Assembly: GCA_903919145.1 (NCBI GenBank)
Contig: CAIXGW010000251.1
Coordinates: forward strand, 1-64,000
Direction: 5' to 3'
Source of the DNA: an uncultured Myxococcales bacterium
GTDB taxonomy: Bacteria; Myxococcota_A; UBA9042
Length of the DNA stretch: 64,000 nucleotides
The translations under genes were made by a program, and so were the position numbers. Under the pieces are notes generated by a model that worked only from the letters and a program-made list of their open reading frames with translations, was not told the DNA's origin and ran no database searches. Every line of letters starts with the position of its first letter. Positions within the stretch are counted from its first letter, which is position 1. This document shows positions 9,033 through 18,200 of the stretch, piece by piece.

Positions 9033-10325
9033 TCAGATCAGCTCGGCCAGCATCAGCGCTGGCTGTTCGATGTAGTCCTTGACCGCCTGCACAAAGGCGG
9101 CGCCAATGTGGCCATCGATGAGCCGGTGGTCAAAGGAGCACGACATGTACATGCGCTCGCGGATGACGATCTGGTCGTCGATGACTACCGGCCTCTTCTC
9201 TACTTTGTGCAGGCCAAGGATGGCCACTTCTGGGTAGTTGATGATGGGGGTGGCAAACATGCCGCCGATCTTGCCGAGCGAAGTGATGGTAAAGGTCGAC
9301 CCGCTCATGTCCTCGGCTGGCAGGGTGCCGGCTCGGGCGCCTTCGCCCAGGCGCTTGACCTCTGCAATCAGGTCGCGCATCGACAGGCGGTCGGCATCGC
9401 GCACCACCGGCACCATCAGGCCGGCCTCGGTCGCGGCGGCCACGCCGACGTGGTAGCGGCGCTTGACCACGATCTCGCCCGCCGCGTCATCGACTGAAGC
9501 GTTGAGGTAGGCGAACTCGGGCTTCTTGAGGGCCAGGGTCACCGCCTTGATGACAAACGGCAAGAAGGTGGCCTTGAGGCCGAATTTCTCAAGCGCCACG
9601 CGCAGCTCAGAGACGGCGGTAAAGTCGATCTCTTCCACGTAGGTGAAGTGCGCAGCGTGGTCCTTGGACTCGCGCATCTTGGCGTGGATGCGCTTGCGCA
9701 GGCCCTTGAGGCGGATCCGCTCTTCGTCTGGCCCTGCTGGGAGCGCCACAGCAGCGCGCACCGGCTTGGCAGCGGCGGCGGCTGCAGGCTTGGCCTGCGG
9801 AGCCGCGCCCTTGCCGGCAATCGCCGCGGCCCAACCCTGTACGTCGGCCTGGGTCACCCGGCCGCTGTCGCCCGTCCCCGGCACCTCAAACAGGTCAATG
9901 CCAAGCTCGCGCGCCAGCTTGCGCGTGGCCGGTGCAGCGCGGACCCGCTCATCTGGAGCCCGCTGGGCCGCAGCTGGAGCTGGGGCCGGAGCGGCGGCCG
10001 GAGGGGCTGCTGGCGCAGCGGCTGTCGCCGCTGGGCTCGCCACGGCTGCGGCGATCGGCGCGGGAGCTGCCACGGCAACCGCGCCCGCAGCCTCTTCAAT
10101 CGTCACGACCACGGCGCCCACCGGCACCATGTCGCCCTCGGCAAAGTGGCGGCGCGCGATGTGACCCGCTTTGGGCGAAGGGATGACGGCAGAGACCTTG
10201 TCGGTCAAAACCTCAAACAGCGGTGTGTCTTCAGCTACCTGCTGGCCATCTTGGACCAACCACTTGGTCAGCTCGCCTTCGACCACACCCTCGCCGATGT
10301 CCGGCAGCTTGAATGCAAACGCCAT
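9033..10325 (-). CDS. 2-oxoacid dehydrogenase E2 (dihydrolipoamide acyltransferase)
   Basis: The 430-residue protein has the full E2 order. An N-terminal lipoyl domain (about 1-78) has the lipoylated lysine at K43 in LTDKVSAV. An Ala/Pro-rich linker follows, then a peripheral subunit-binding domain (about 128-164) ending GDSGRVTQADV. The C-terminal catalytic domain has DHRLIDGH near residue 400, giving the active-site His and Asp. It transfers acyl groups to CoA in a pyruvate or branched-chain 2-oxoacid dehydrogenase complex. The single lipoyl domain and TDKV motif fit the branched-chain type slightly better, but the substrate is unresolved. It follows the E1-beta gene by 21 bp, so the two form an operon. 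Confidence 0.92.
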   Translation of the reverse strand: MAFAFKLPDIGEGVVEGELTKWLVQDGQQVAEDTPLFEVLTDKVSAVIPSPKAGHIARRHFAEGDMVPVGAVVVTIEEAAGAVAVAAPAPIAAAVASPAATAAAPAAPPAAAPAPAPAAAQRAPDERVRAAPATRKLARELGIDLFEVPGTGDSGRVTQADVQGWAAAIAGKGAAPQAKPAAAAAAKPVRAAVALPAGPDEERIRLKGLRKRIHAKMRESKDHAAHFTYVEEIDFTAVSELRVALEKFGLKATFLPFVIKAVTLALKKPEFAYLNASVDDAAGEIVVKRRYHVGVAAATEAGLMVPVVRDADRLSMRDLIAEVKRLGEGARAGTLPAEDMSGSTFTITSLGKIGGMFATPIINYPEVAILGLHKVEKRPVVIDDQIVIRERMYMSCSFDHRLIDGHIGAAFVQAVKDYIEQPALMLAELI

Positions 10326-10346
10326 AGTCCCCTCAATACGCTCAGT

Positions 10347-11366
10347 TTATCGGTAATTCGCAGTCGCACGCAGCGCGGCCAGCACCCGCTGCGGGTCGGG
10401 CAGGTAGGCGCTCTCTAGCGTGTACGGAAAGGGCGTGTCCCACCCCGTCACCCGCAGCACCGGCGCCTGCAGCGCATCAAAGCAGTGTTCCGTCACCAGC
10501 GCCACCAGTTCGGCGGCAAACCCGCACGTGCGCGGCGCTTCATTGGCCACGACCACCCGGCCGGTCCGCAGGCCGCTGTCGCGCAGCGCCTCCAGATCCA
10601 GGGGCACCAAGCTGCGCAGGTCGATGAGCTCGACGTCAATGCCCTCTGCCGCCGCCAATTCCGCAGCTTTGGCGCAGGTATGGACCATCGCGCCGTAGCT
10701 GATCAGGCTGACAGCTGTGCCCTGGCCCGTCAGCGGCCGCACCGTGTCGGCCTTGCCAAATTCAACGGTGTACCAGCCATCTGGCACCTCGCTTTTGGGG
10801 TGGGCCGTCCAGTTGGTGCCGTGGTCGGGGCCGCGGTAGACGCGCTTGGGCTCAAACACCATCACCGGGTCGTCGCTGGTCAGAGCGGAAAGCAACAAGC
10901 CCTTGGCGTCATAGGGATTGGAGGGAGCGACGACCACCAAACCGGCTTGGTGGCAAAAGATCGCCTCGGGCGACTGCGAGTGGTAGTGACCGCCGCGGAT
11001 GCCGCCGCCAAAAGGGGTGCGAATCACCATCGGCGCCGGGAACTCGCCGCCCGACCGGTAGCGAGCCTTGGCCAATTCATTGACGATTTGGTCATAGGCC
11101 GGGTAGATGAAGTCAGAGAACTGGATCTCTGCCACCGGTCGCAGCCCATACATGGCCATGCCAATGGCCGTGCCGATGATGCCCGACTCGGCCAGGGGGG
11201 TGTCGATGACCCGGTCGTCGCCAAATTCCTCTTGAAGACCCACCGTCGCCCGAAAGACCCCGCCGAATTTGCCGACATCCTCGCCCAGCAGCACCACGCT
11301 GGGATCGCGGCGCATCGCCACGGCCAGCGCGTCATTGACAGCTTGGATGATGTTCATGCGCGCCAT
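10347..11366 (-). CDS. 2-oxoacid dehydrogenase E1 component, beta subunit
   Basis: The 339-residue protein matches transketolase-like E1-beta: it begins MNIIQAVNDAL, has LLGEDVGKFGGVFR, DTPLAESGI, EIQFSDFIYPA and GGGIRGGHYHSQ, and ends with the C-terminal domain TGWDTPFPY. With E1-alpha it binds thiamine diphosphate and decarboxylates the 2-oxoacid. The ATG at 11366 has GAGGTG just upstream; another ATG three codons later is possible. Its partner E1-alpha is not next to it, since the gene upstream is an Omp85 protein. A weak promoter-like pair (TTGCGC, TACCGT, 15 bp apart) lies at 11432-11458. Confidence 0.92.
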   Translation of the reverse strand: MARMNIIQAVNDALAVAMRRDPSVVLLGEDVGKFGGVFRATVGLQEEFGDDRVIDTPLAESGIIGTAIGMAMYGLRPVAEIQFSDFIYPAYDQIVNELAKARYRSGGEFPAPMVIRTPFGGGIRGGHYHSQSPEAIFCHQAGLVVVAPSNPYDAKGLLLSALTSDDPVMVFEPKRVYRGPDHGTNWTAHPKSEVPDGWYTVEFGKADTVRPLTGQGTAVSLISYGAMVHTCAKAAELAAAEGIDVELIDLRSLVPLDLEALRDSGLRTGRVVVANEAPRTCGFAAELVALVTEHCFDALQAPVLRVTGWDTPFPYTLESAYLPDPQRVLAALRATANYR

Positions 11367-11517
11367 CTTCACCTCGGTCGGGTCCGCGATCGGCCGGTCT
11401 GCGCACCGACCCACGGCCTCGCGCGCGCGCCACGGTAGCACGGCCCGGGATTGCGCAAAAGCGCCCTGAGCCGCCCCGTCGGCTGCAGCGCCGCCGGCTT
11501 GCAGTCGGCAGCCCAGC

Positions 11518-14500
11518 TCAGAAAGCGTAGAGGACGCCCAGGTTCAGCTTGCCAAACTCGTCTTGGGCACACAGGTAGTTGCCGCTGACTTCGTCGAGCA
11601 CTACGTCGCGGCACTGCGAGCCGATGGCCAGGCCATAGTCCAAGCGCACCGGGATCTGCCCGGCGATCAGGTAGCGCAGGCCGGCTCCCACGCCGTGGCG
11701 GATGGCGTTGCGGTGCCACTCGCCCCAGCTCTCTGACAGGCCGCCCAAGTCCCAAAAGGCCGCGCCAAACACGCCAGCGGAGGCAAAGACGGGAAACCGC
11801 AGCTCGATCGAGCCGTTGGCCACCGCATTGCCGTCGGCCAGGGTGTAGTCGCCGGCGGCGTAGCTGCTGCCGCAGCGCTTGGCGCGACCGCTGGCATCTT
11901 TGACTTTGGTGCAACCGTCTTGATCGTATTGGCGTATGCCGCCATCGCTGTAGCCGCGCAGCAGGCCCTGGGGCAGCGAGCCTCCTAGCCGAAAGCGGGC
12001 GTCGGTGGGCAGGGCAGCCGCTGCGCTGTCCAGCGAGTAGCCGCCGCCGCCGTGCAGGGCCATGGCCAGGGTCAGCGCATCGCCAACGGGCACGTACCAG
12101 CGCGCCGTGGAGTCCCACTTGAACAGGTTGGCGCGGAAAGGCCGGACCTCCAAACTGTTGCCGCGGGCCAGCGGCGTCACCATCGCGTTGATGTAGGGCA
12201 GCTCAAACTTAAGAGAGAAGCCGCTGCGCGGGTTGATCGGCGAATCGGTGTTGTCATAGGCCAGCTGCGGGCCGACCGAGTACTGCCACTCAAAATCCTG
12301 TTCAAAGTCCTGGTCCCTCTCGCTGGCCAAGCGGGTGCGGATCTTGCCGCCGTTCAGGACCAGGCTGACTCCCAGCTTGCCAAAGCGCCGCGCCAGCGTC
12401 ACCGAGGTGCCAATGCGGTCGGCGTCGTAGCCGGCAATCGCGTAGTCGTGCTCCAAGTACGGCGCCACCACCCGCACCGCAGTGCTGGAGCCAAATAGGC
12501 GCGGATCCTCGTAGATGGCCTGCACCGCGGCGTAGCGCAGGGTGTCAGACCACCACGGCGGCTCTCGCGACCCGCGGTTGTACCAAGAGACGCACTCGTT
12601 GGCTTTGGCCGTGCTCAAGCACACCGGCGTCGGGCCATAGGGCACGCCGCTGTAGTCGGGAGGCAGGGTGGCACCCAGCTTGCTGGTCAAACGCAACAGC
12701 TTGCCGCTGCGCAAGAAGTTGCGGTTGACGTAGGATCCTTCGGCAGTGGCCAGCAAGTTGGGCAGGGTCAGGTTCTGGGCGCTGCCAAAACCCAGGCTCA
12801 TGCGGTCGGTGGCGGTGGTCCAGCGGTCGATGGCATCGCGGACGCTGCTGGCGGTGGTCACCTCAAAGGCGCTGCGCTGGGTGTTGATGGTCTGAAAGCC
12901 TACCGCCGTCTCCCAATAGCGGTTGCTACCTTCTACCAGGTGCAGCGCTGTGGCCATGCGCTCGCGCGGCGGCTTCTCCTTGTCGCCGATGTGCTGCAGG
13001 CTCACCTGGCTGAACAGCCCCAAGTTGCGCAGGCGCCGCTGGGCCTCGGCCTCTTCTGCCGCCGACCACGGCCGCCCCACGGCTGGCAGATCGCGCAGGA
13101 TCACGTCGCTGTCGGTGCCGAAGTTGCCAATCAGAAAAGACTCGCCAAAATGCACCCGCTCGCCCTCTTCAATAACCAGCTTGACCCGAACCGACCGCGC
13201 CAGCACCGATCGGGGTTCGCAGTCGCCCTCCTGCATGTCTGGCTGGCTGGCCGAGCAGGTAACGCGAAACTTCATCTTGAAGAAGCCGTTGTTGCGATAG
13301 CGCTGCTCCAACACCTTGACGGCCTGGGCCAGCAGCTCATAGCTGATAACTTCTTTGACCTTGATGGGCAGCAAGCCCACCAGCTCTGCCTGCGACACCT
13401 GCGCCGCGCCCTCGATGGACAGGCTTTCTAGCCGCGCCCGCTCGCCTTCGCGGTAGTCGATGTCGATGTAGATAAAGTTCTCTCCCGCTGGCCGGCGCAC
13501 CCGAAAGCCCTTGTCAGCATAGCGATAGACGAACTGCGCCTGCCCGCCGACCTCCTCGCGGATTCTGTGGTTGGTGGCGGTCGGCGTCACCCCTTCGGGC
13601 AGCACCGTGGCATAGCGAAACTGGTAGTAGCCCTGGCTGAGAAAGTGAGCGCGCAGGGCATCCAGATCGGCAAGTAACTGATCCACTTGAAGAAATCCGC
13701 CACTCCCAAAGAAGTCATAGGCCTTGCTGGAAATGACCGAGCGCAGCTCATCGTCTCCGATGCCCGCCCGGCGCGGATGGTCCAGGGCGTGAAAGAAGAT
13801 CCCGCGCACTTGGCTGATGTAGCCGGTGGTCACGTAGTAGGTCACCGCTGCCGACATCGCAGCGGAAATCTGCGGCGGCACTGGCCGGTAGTCCAGGCGC
13901 ACTTCGGCAAACAGGTGGCCGCGGTTCTCTAGCGCGCTTAGCAGGCCCAGGCGGCCGCGCTCGGCCTCTTCAAAGTCAAACAAGCCGCTGTCGGCAAAGG
14001 GCAACGCGTCGTACAGGGTGCTGTCATCGCTCAGCACATAGCCGCCCGATCCGCCGCCGCCGGAGTCGTCGCGCACCAGCACCCGCACCAGCGCACAGCG
14101 CCCGGCGCGCACGTCGATGCGCACGGTCTGCTCGGCCTCGTCGTGGACCACCTCAATGCGCGGCGTGCCGTAGCCCAGCCGGCGCAGGTAGGCGCGCACA
14201 CGGCCGCGCACGCGGTTGACCTCGCGCTGGCTGAACACTTCGAGCTTGCTGGCGTCCGCCGCCACCAGCACCGCGCGCTCGCCGACCCCCGGACACACCA
14301 GCCCATGGCGGCGCTCTTCGGCCGTTGGCGGCGCCTGCGCGGCGATGCTGACCTTGACCTGGGCCACGCGCTTGCGCTCGCCTTCTTCGATCTGCACCAC
14401 CAACCGCAATTCGCCGGTGGCGATGGGCTGGGTCGTCAGGTCGACCCGCGCGTCATCAAAGCCGTTTTTGCGGTAGAGGGCCTCAAACGCATCGCGCTGG

Positions 14501-15252
14501 GTCTGCAGCTTGGCCAAGCCCTCTTTGGCGTCCAGGTTGAGCACGTCGCCGGGCTGGATGACCAGCTTGGCCCGCAGCTCGTCTTGCAGGATCGCGCTAT
14601 TGCCGCGAAACACCACCGCCCGCACAAACTGATTGGCCACGACCACAAAACGCAGCCGCGCACGTCCACCGCCTTCAGAAACGCACAGCGGTGTGACCTG
14701 CTTGAAGTAGCCGACCTGACGCAACCGCTCTGTGGCCAAGCGGATTCTGCCCGGCGCCAGCTGCCAGCCCACCGCGATGTCGGTCAGGGTCAGCAGCCGC
14801 GCCTTGACCGCGGGGTCGGCGCAGGCGCTGCCCGGGCAGCCCTCCAGATCCAACGATCCGATGCGGCGGCGCAAGCACAGCGCCTCGGCCTTGAGCACCG
14901 CGGCATCTCCCAGCAGCTGCTGGGCTACCGCAACCGGGCTCTGGTCCGAGTCGGTGCCGCCAAACGGCAAGCCCACCGCGAGTCCGGCGCCCGCCTTGCC
15001 CTGGTCCGCCGTGGCCGGCGCCGGCAACGCCACGGGCTGGGCCTGGGCCGCTGCCGCCCACAGCCACGCCGCAGCCAGCCAAGCCACCGCAGCAACGCAG
15101 AGGCGCCCTGCTGCCCTGCCGCCCGCGCCGCACTGGCGGGCGGGGTGGATGAGGCTTGGCTGGCGGAAAAAGGCCCAGCCGTCTTGCCCAGTGCCGGCCA
15201 GCAAGCCCAAGGTCCACCGGCGATCGAAGCCGAGCTTGAGTCGCCTAGTCAT
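11518..15252 (-). CDS. TamA/BamA-like Omp85 outer-membrane protein with many POTRA domains
   Basis: The 1,244-residue product has a signal segment (hydrophobic stretch ending AAAAQAQP near residue 70) and about seven POTRA-like units by eye (residues about 100-800). A C-terminal D15/Omp85 beta-barrel follows, with the conserved LLRGY loop motif and a final strand ending in aromatic F. BamA has five POTRA domains and TamA three, so this is an enlarged form. The ATG at 15252 overlaps the TAG stop of the TamB gene, which implies translational coupling and supports a TamA role: insertion of beta-barrel proteins or lipid transfer between the membranes. The long n-region before the signal is odd, and a shorter start is possible. 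Confidence 0.85.
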   Translation of the reverse strand: MTRRLKLGFDRRWTLGLLAGTGQDGWAFFRQPSLIHPARQCGAGGRAAGRLCVAAVAWLAAAWLWAAAAQAQPVALPAPATADQGKAGAGLAVGLPFGGTDSDQSPVAVAQQLLGDAAVLKAEALCLRRRIGSLDLEGCPGSACADPAVKARLLTLTDIAVGWQLAPGRIRLATERLRQVGYFKQVTPLCVSEGGGRARLRFVVVANQFVRAVVFRGNSAILQDELRAKLVIQPGDVLNLDAKEGLAKLQTQRDAFEALYRKNGFDDARVDLTTQPIATGELRLVVQIEEGERKRVAQVKVSIAAQAPPTAEERRHGLVCPGVGERAVLVAADASKLEVFSQREVNRVRGRVRAYLRRLGYGTPRIEVVHDEAEQTVRIDVRAGRCALVRVLVRDDSGGGGSGGYVLSDDSTLYDALPFADSGLFDFEEAERGRLGLLSALENRGHLFAEVRLDYRPVPPQISAAMSAAVTYYVTTGYISQVRGIFFHALDHPRRAGIGDDELRSVISSKAYDFFGSGGFLQVDQLLADLDALRAHFLSQGYYQFRYATVLPEGVTPTATNHRIREEVGGQAQFVYRYADKGFRVRRPAGENFIYIDIDYREGERARLESLSIEGAAQVSQAELVGLLPIKVKEVISYELLAQAVKVLEQRYRNNGFFKMKFRVTCSASQPDMQEGDCEPRSVLARSVRVKLVIEEGERVHFGESFLIGNFGTDSDVILRDLPAVGRPWSAAEEAEAQRRLRNLGLFSQVSLQHIGDKEKPPRERMATALHLVEGSNRYWETAVGFQTINTQRSAFEVTTASSVRDAIDRWTTATDRMSLGFGSAQNLTLPNLLATAEGSYVNRNFLRSGKLLRLTSKLGATLPPDYSGVPYGPTPVCLSTAKANECVSWYNRGSREPPWWSDTLRYAAVQAIYEDPRLFGSSTAVRVVAPYLEHDYAIAGYDADRIGTSVTLARRFGKLGVSLVLNGGKIRTRLASERDQDFEQDFEWQYSVGPQLAYDNTDSPINPRSGFSLKFELPYINAMVTPLARGNSLEVRPFRANLFKWDSTARWYVPVGDALTLAMALHGGGGYSLDSAAAALPTDARFRLGGSLPQGLLRGYSDGGIRQYDQDGCTKVKDASGRAKRCGSSYAAGDYTLADGNAVANGSIELRFPVFASAGVFGAAFWDLGGLSESWGEWHRNAIRHGVGAGLRYLIAGQIPVRLDYGLAIGSQCRDVVLDEVSGNYLCAQDEFGKLNLGVLYAF

Positions 15253-18200
15253 CCAGCACGACTTTGTAGCGCAGCTTGGATTCGTAGGTGTCAATGGTGG
15301 TCTGGCTGTTGGTCGAAGTGTCCAGCGGCCGGGTGCGCCGCCACAGGCCATTCAAGCTCAGGCGGTCGGTGATGCGAAAAGAGAAATCGGCGTCGTAGCG
15401 GTTCTCTTTGCCCGTCTGCACCCGGGTGCCCATGCTGATGTTCTTGCCAAACTTCTTGACCACTTCAGCGTTAAAGCCCAGGTTCAGCGCGTCAAAGTCA
15501 AAGGTCAAGGTGTCTACCAGCCCCTGAAACACGGCCAGCACGGCGCGGTTGACGGTGTCGCCAATCAAGAAGTCGGTGGTCAAGCGCATGCCTGGGCCGC
15601 CTTCATCGTTGCAGCGGCGGCGGAAGGCCAGCAGGCACTGCACGTCGGCCTCGCTGTCTCCCTTGTTGGAGCTGAACTTGAGCGCCATGTCCTTCTCGCC
15701 CCAGTGCCCCTTGATCCCCACAAAAACCTGCACGATTTCTGTACTCTGGGTGCTATCCGACGTCAACTCAGAGCTGACGCTTAAAGTAGCGGTTGAGCTC
15801 GACCGCGAGCCGGCCTTGACTGGGATGTCGATGCGCGCCAAAGCGTCGATGAGCGGAGTGCTCGGGTCGCCCTCAAACTCCAAGACGCCGCGCTCGACGT
15901 CAAAGACCAGGTTGTTGTAGGGCATGGACACCTGGCTACCAGAACCCTCTACAACATTGATATTATTTCGCAATTCAAGAGACGTCAGCGTTCCACCCAC
16001 CTTGAGCGCGCCATCGGCCACCACGTCGCACTTGACGGCAGAGACGCGGCTGGTCACTTCAATGCCTTGCAGCAGCACGTCAAGGTCCAGCTGCACTTCG
16101 GCCAGCATCGGCATGGTTTCGGTCAGCGGCTTGGAGTAGCTCTCTACCTTGCGGTCGGTCACGTTGGCAATCACCTCGGTTGTGGCGTTGAAGGCCTTGG
16201 ACACGGTGCCATCGGTGATTTTGACCTTGCCGGCCAGGGTGATCGAGCGGTTCTCTGGGTCATCCATGTCCGTACCCACCAGCGTGACCTGCGGCGCGAC
16301 CGACAGCTGGTACTCCTTGGGCTTGGCCACCAGCAGCTCGCGGCCGTCGGCGCGCAGGTTCATCGACAGCAGCTTGTCTCCCAGCACCCGCACCGTGCCC
16401 GAAGTCGTCAGGTCGCCGTCCATCAGGTGCATGCTCAGGGGCTGATCAGCAGGAATCATCAGCGTCATCAAGCCTTTACTGCTGGTGGCGAGGTACAGCC
16501 TGGCTCCCTCGGCGATCGTCATCTCGCCAAGACCGCGCAGGACCATGCTGCTGGCGTGAGAGCGCAGCGCCCCCTGGATCCGCAGCGGGTCGCCGGGAAA
16601 ACCGCCTTCGATGCGCAGCCGCCCCGCCACCCCTTGCAGACACTGCGAGCGCTTGTCGGCAGTTACCACTGGGTCGGGCAAGATGTCCAGCTGGACGTCC
16701 ATGCTGGCCAGCGACGCGCCCAGCGGCCCCCAGCGCGGCACCGCCAGCGTGCCCGCAGCATAGGCCAGCAGGTGCATGGGCTTGTCTTCGCCCTGGGGCA
16801 GCAGCGCCCCACACAGCTCTAGCGGCGTGCCTTCCACCTCAAAGTAGGTGCTGCTCAGGTTGATCTCTTTGGCCGTCACCGTGCTCAGCATCACGCTGGT
16901 GTTGCGAATCGGCCGCACGCCGCTGCCCATGTCGACCCACAGTCCGCCCGACGGCACCGCCGACTCGACGCGCCAGTCCAGCGCTTTGCCAGCCATTTGC
17001 AGGATGGTGTTGGCCTCCCCCTCCAGCCGGATCTGCATACCGGGTAGCTTCTCCATTCCCAGCCGGCGGATCGGGTCGATGCTGCCCACCGTGGCCACCC
17101 GCACTTGGCCGCCGGACGGAGCCATGCCCTTGAAGTCGATCTGACTCCCCGGCATCAATTGGAAGTTGTTGAAGAACTCAGAGCTCGTCAGCAGCGCTGG
17201 CCCGTCGCGGGTCTTGGCGATGTGCAGCTTGGCGCTGCCAATGGGGATCTTGGCCCACGCCAGGTCCTGCATGGTCACGTCGGCCTGCATTTCTAGCCCT
17301 GCCGCATCGCCCTTGGCCTTGGCGACCAGCCCGACCTTGCCGCGCATTGGCAGGTCGCCCAGGCTGGGCAGGCTCTGCAATTGCAGCATGGGCAAGTCGA
17401 TTTCGCCCTCAAAACTGCCGTTGCCTAGGTGGTAGCGGCCGGCCAGCCGCAGGTCCTGGCTGCCATCCGCCGGGTCGCCGCGCCGCCGCAGCCGGCCATC
17501 TTGCAGGACCGCGCGCTGGCCGATGAGCTCGATGTGGCCCTGCAGCGAGTCCAACCTCTCGCCGGCCACGTCTAGCTGGCGCGCCGCCACCTGGCCCGAC
17601 AACTGCAGGGTTGTCTTTGCATTTTTCGCGTCCATGGCCACCCGACCACCGCGCAGCGAGGCCTGGCCCGCCACCCGCGGCAGGGCCGTCAGCTTGAGGG
17701 CCGCCTGCGCCTTGGCCAGGTCGATGGCCGGCATGTCAAAATTCTTGAGCAACAGCGGCTGTTTGGCGCGCAGCACCGTCCAGTCGCCGCCAAACAGCGC
17801 CATGGTAAAGTCGCCGCGCGCTTCGCCAAAGTCGGTGCTGACCCGCAGCCCCCCCAGCCCAAGCACGCCGCTTTGCAAAGACATCTTGGCGCTGGCCCGC
17901 CGCACCTTGAGCCACGGCGTCACCAGCTCTGCCACGGTCAGCGCCGCCTGCGCATCCCACGCCAGCATCTTGCCGCGCAGCTGGCCCGCCTCAAGCCGCA
18001 GCGAGCCCTGATAGCCCGGCAGCCCCAGCGGCTCCAGCCAGGCCTGCATCCGCGGCATCCACAGCGACAGCGCCAGCGCCGTGGCGGGCCCGGTAAGGTC
18101 CAGCGCGCCGTCGGCCTGCAGATCAAGCAGCAGCTCACCGCCGCCCTGCGCGTCTTTGGCCCGCAGCCGGCTGCGATCCAGGGTGACCATCAGCGTTTGC

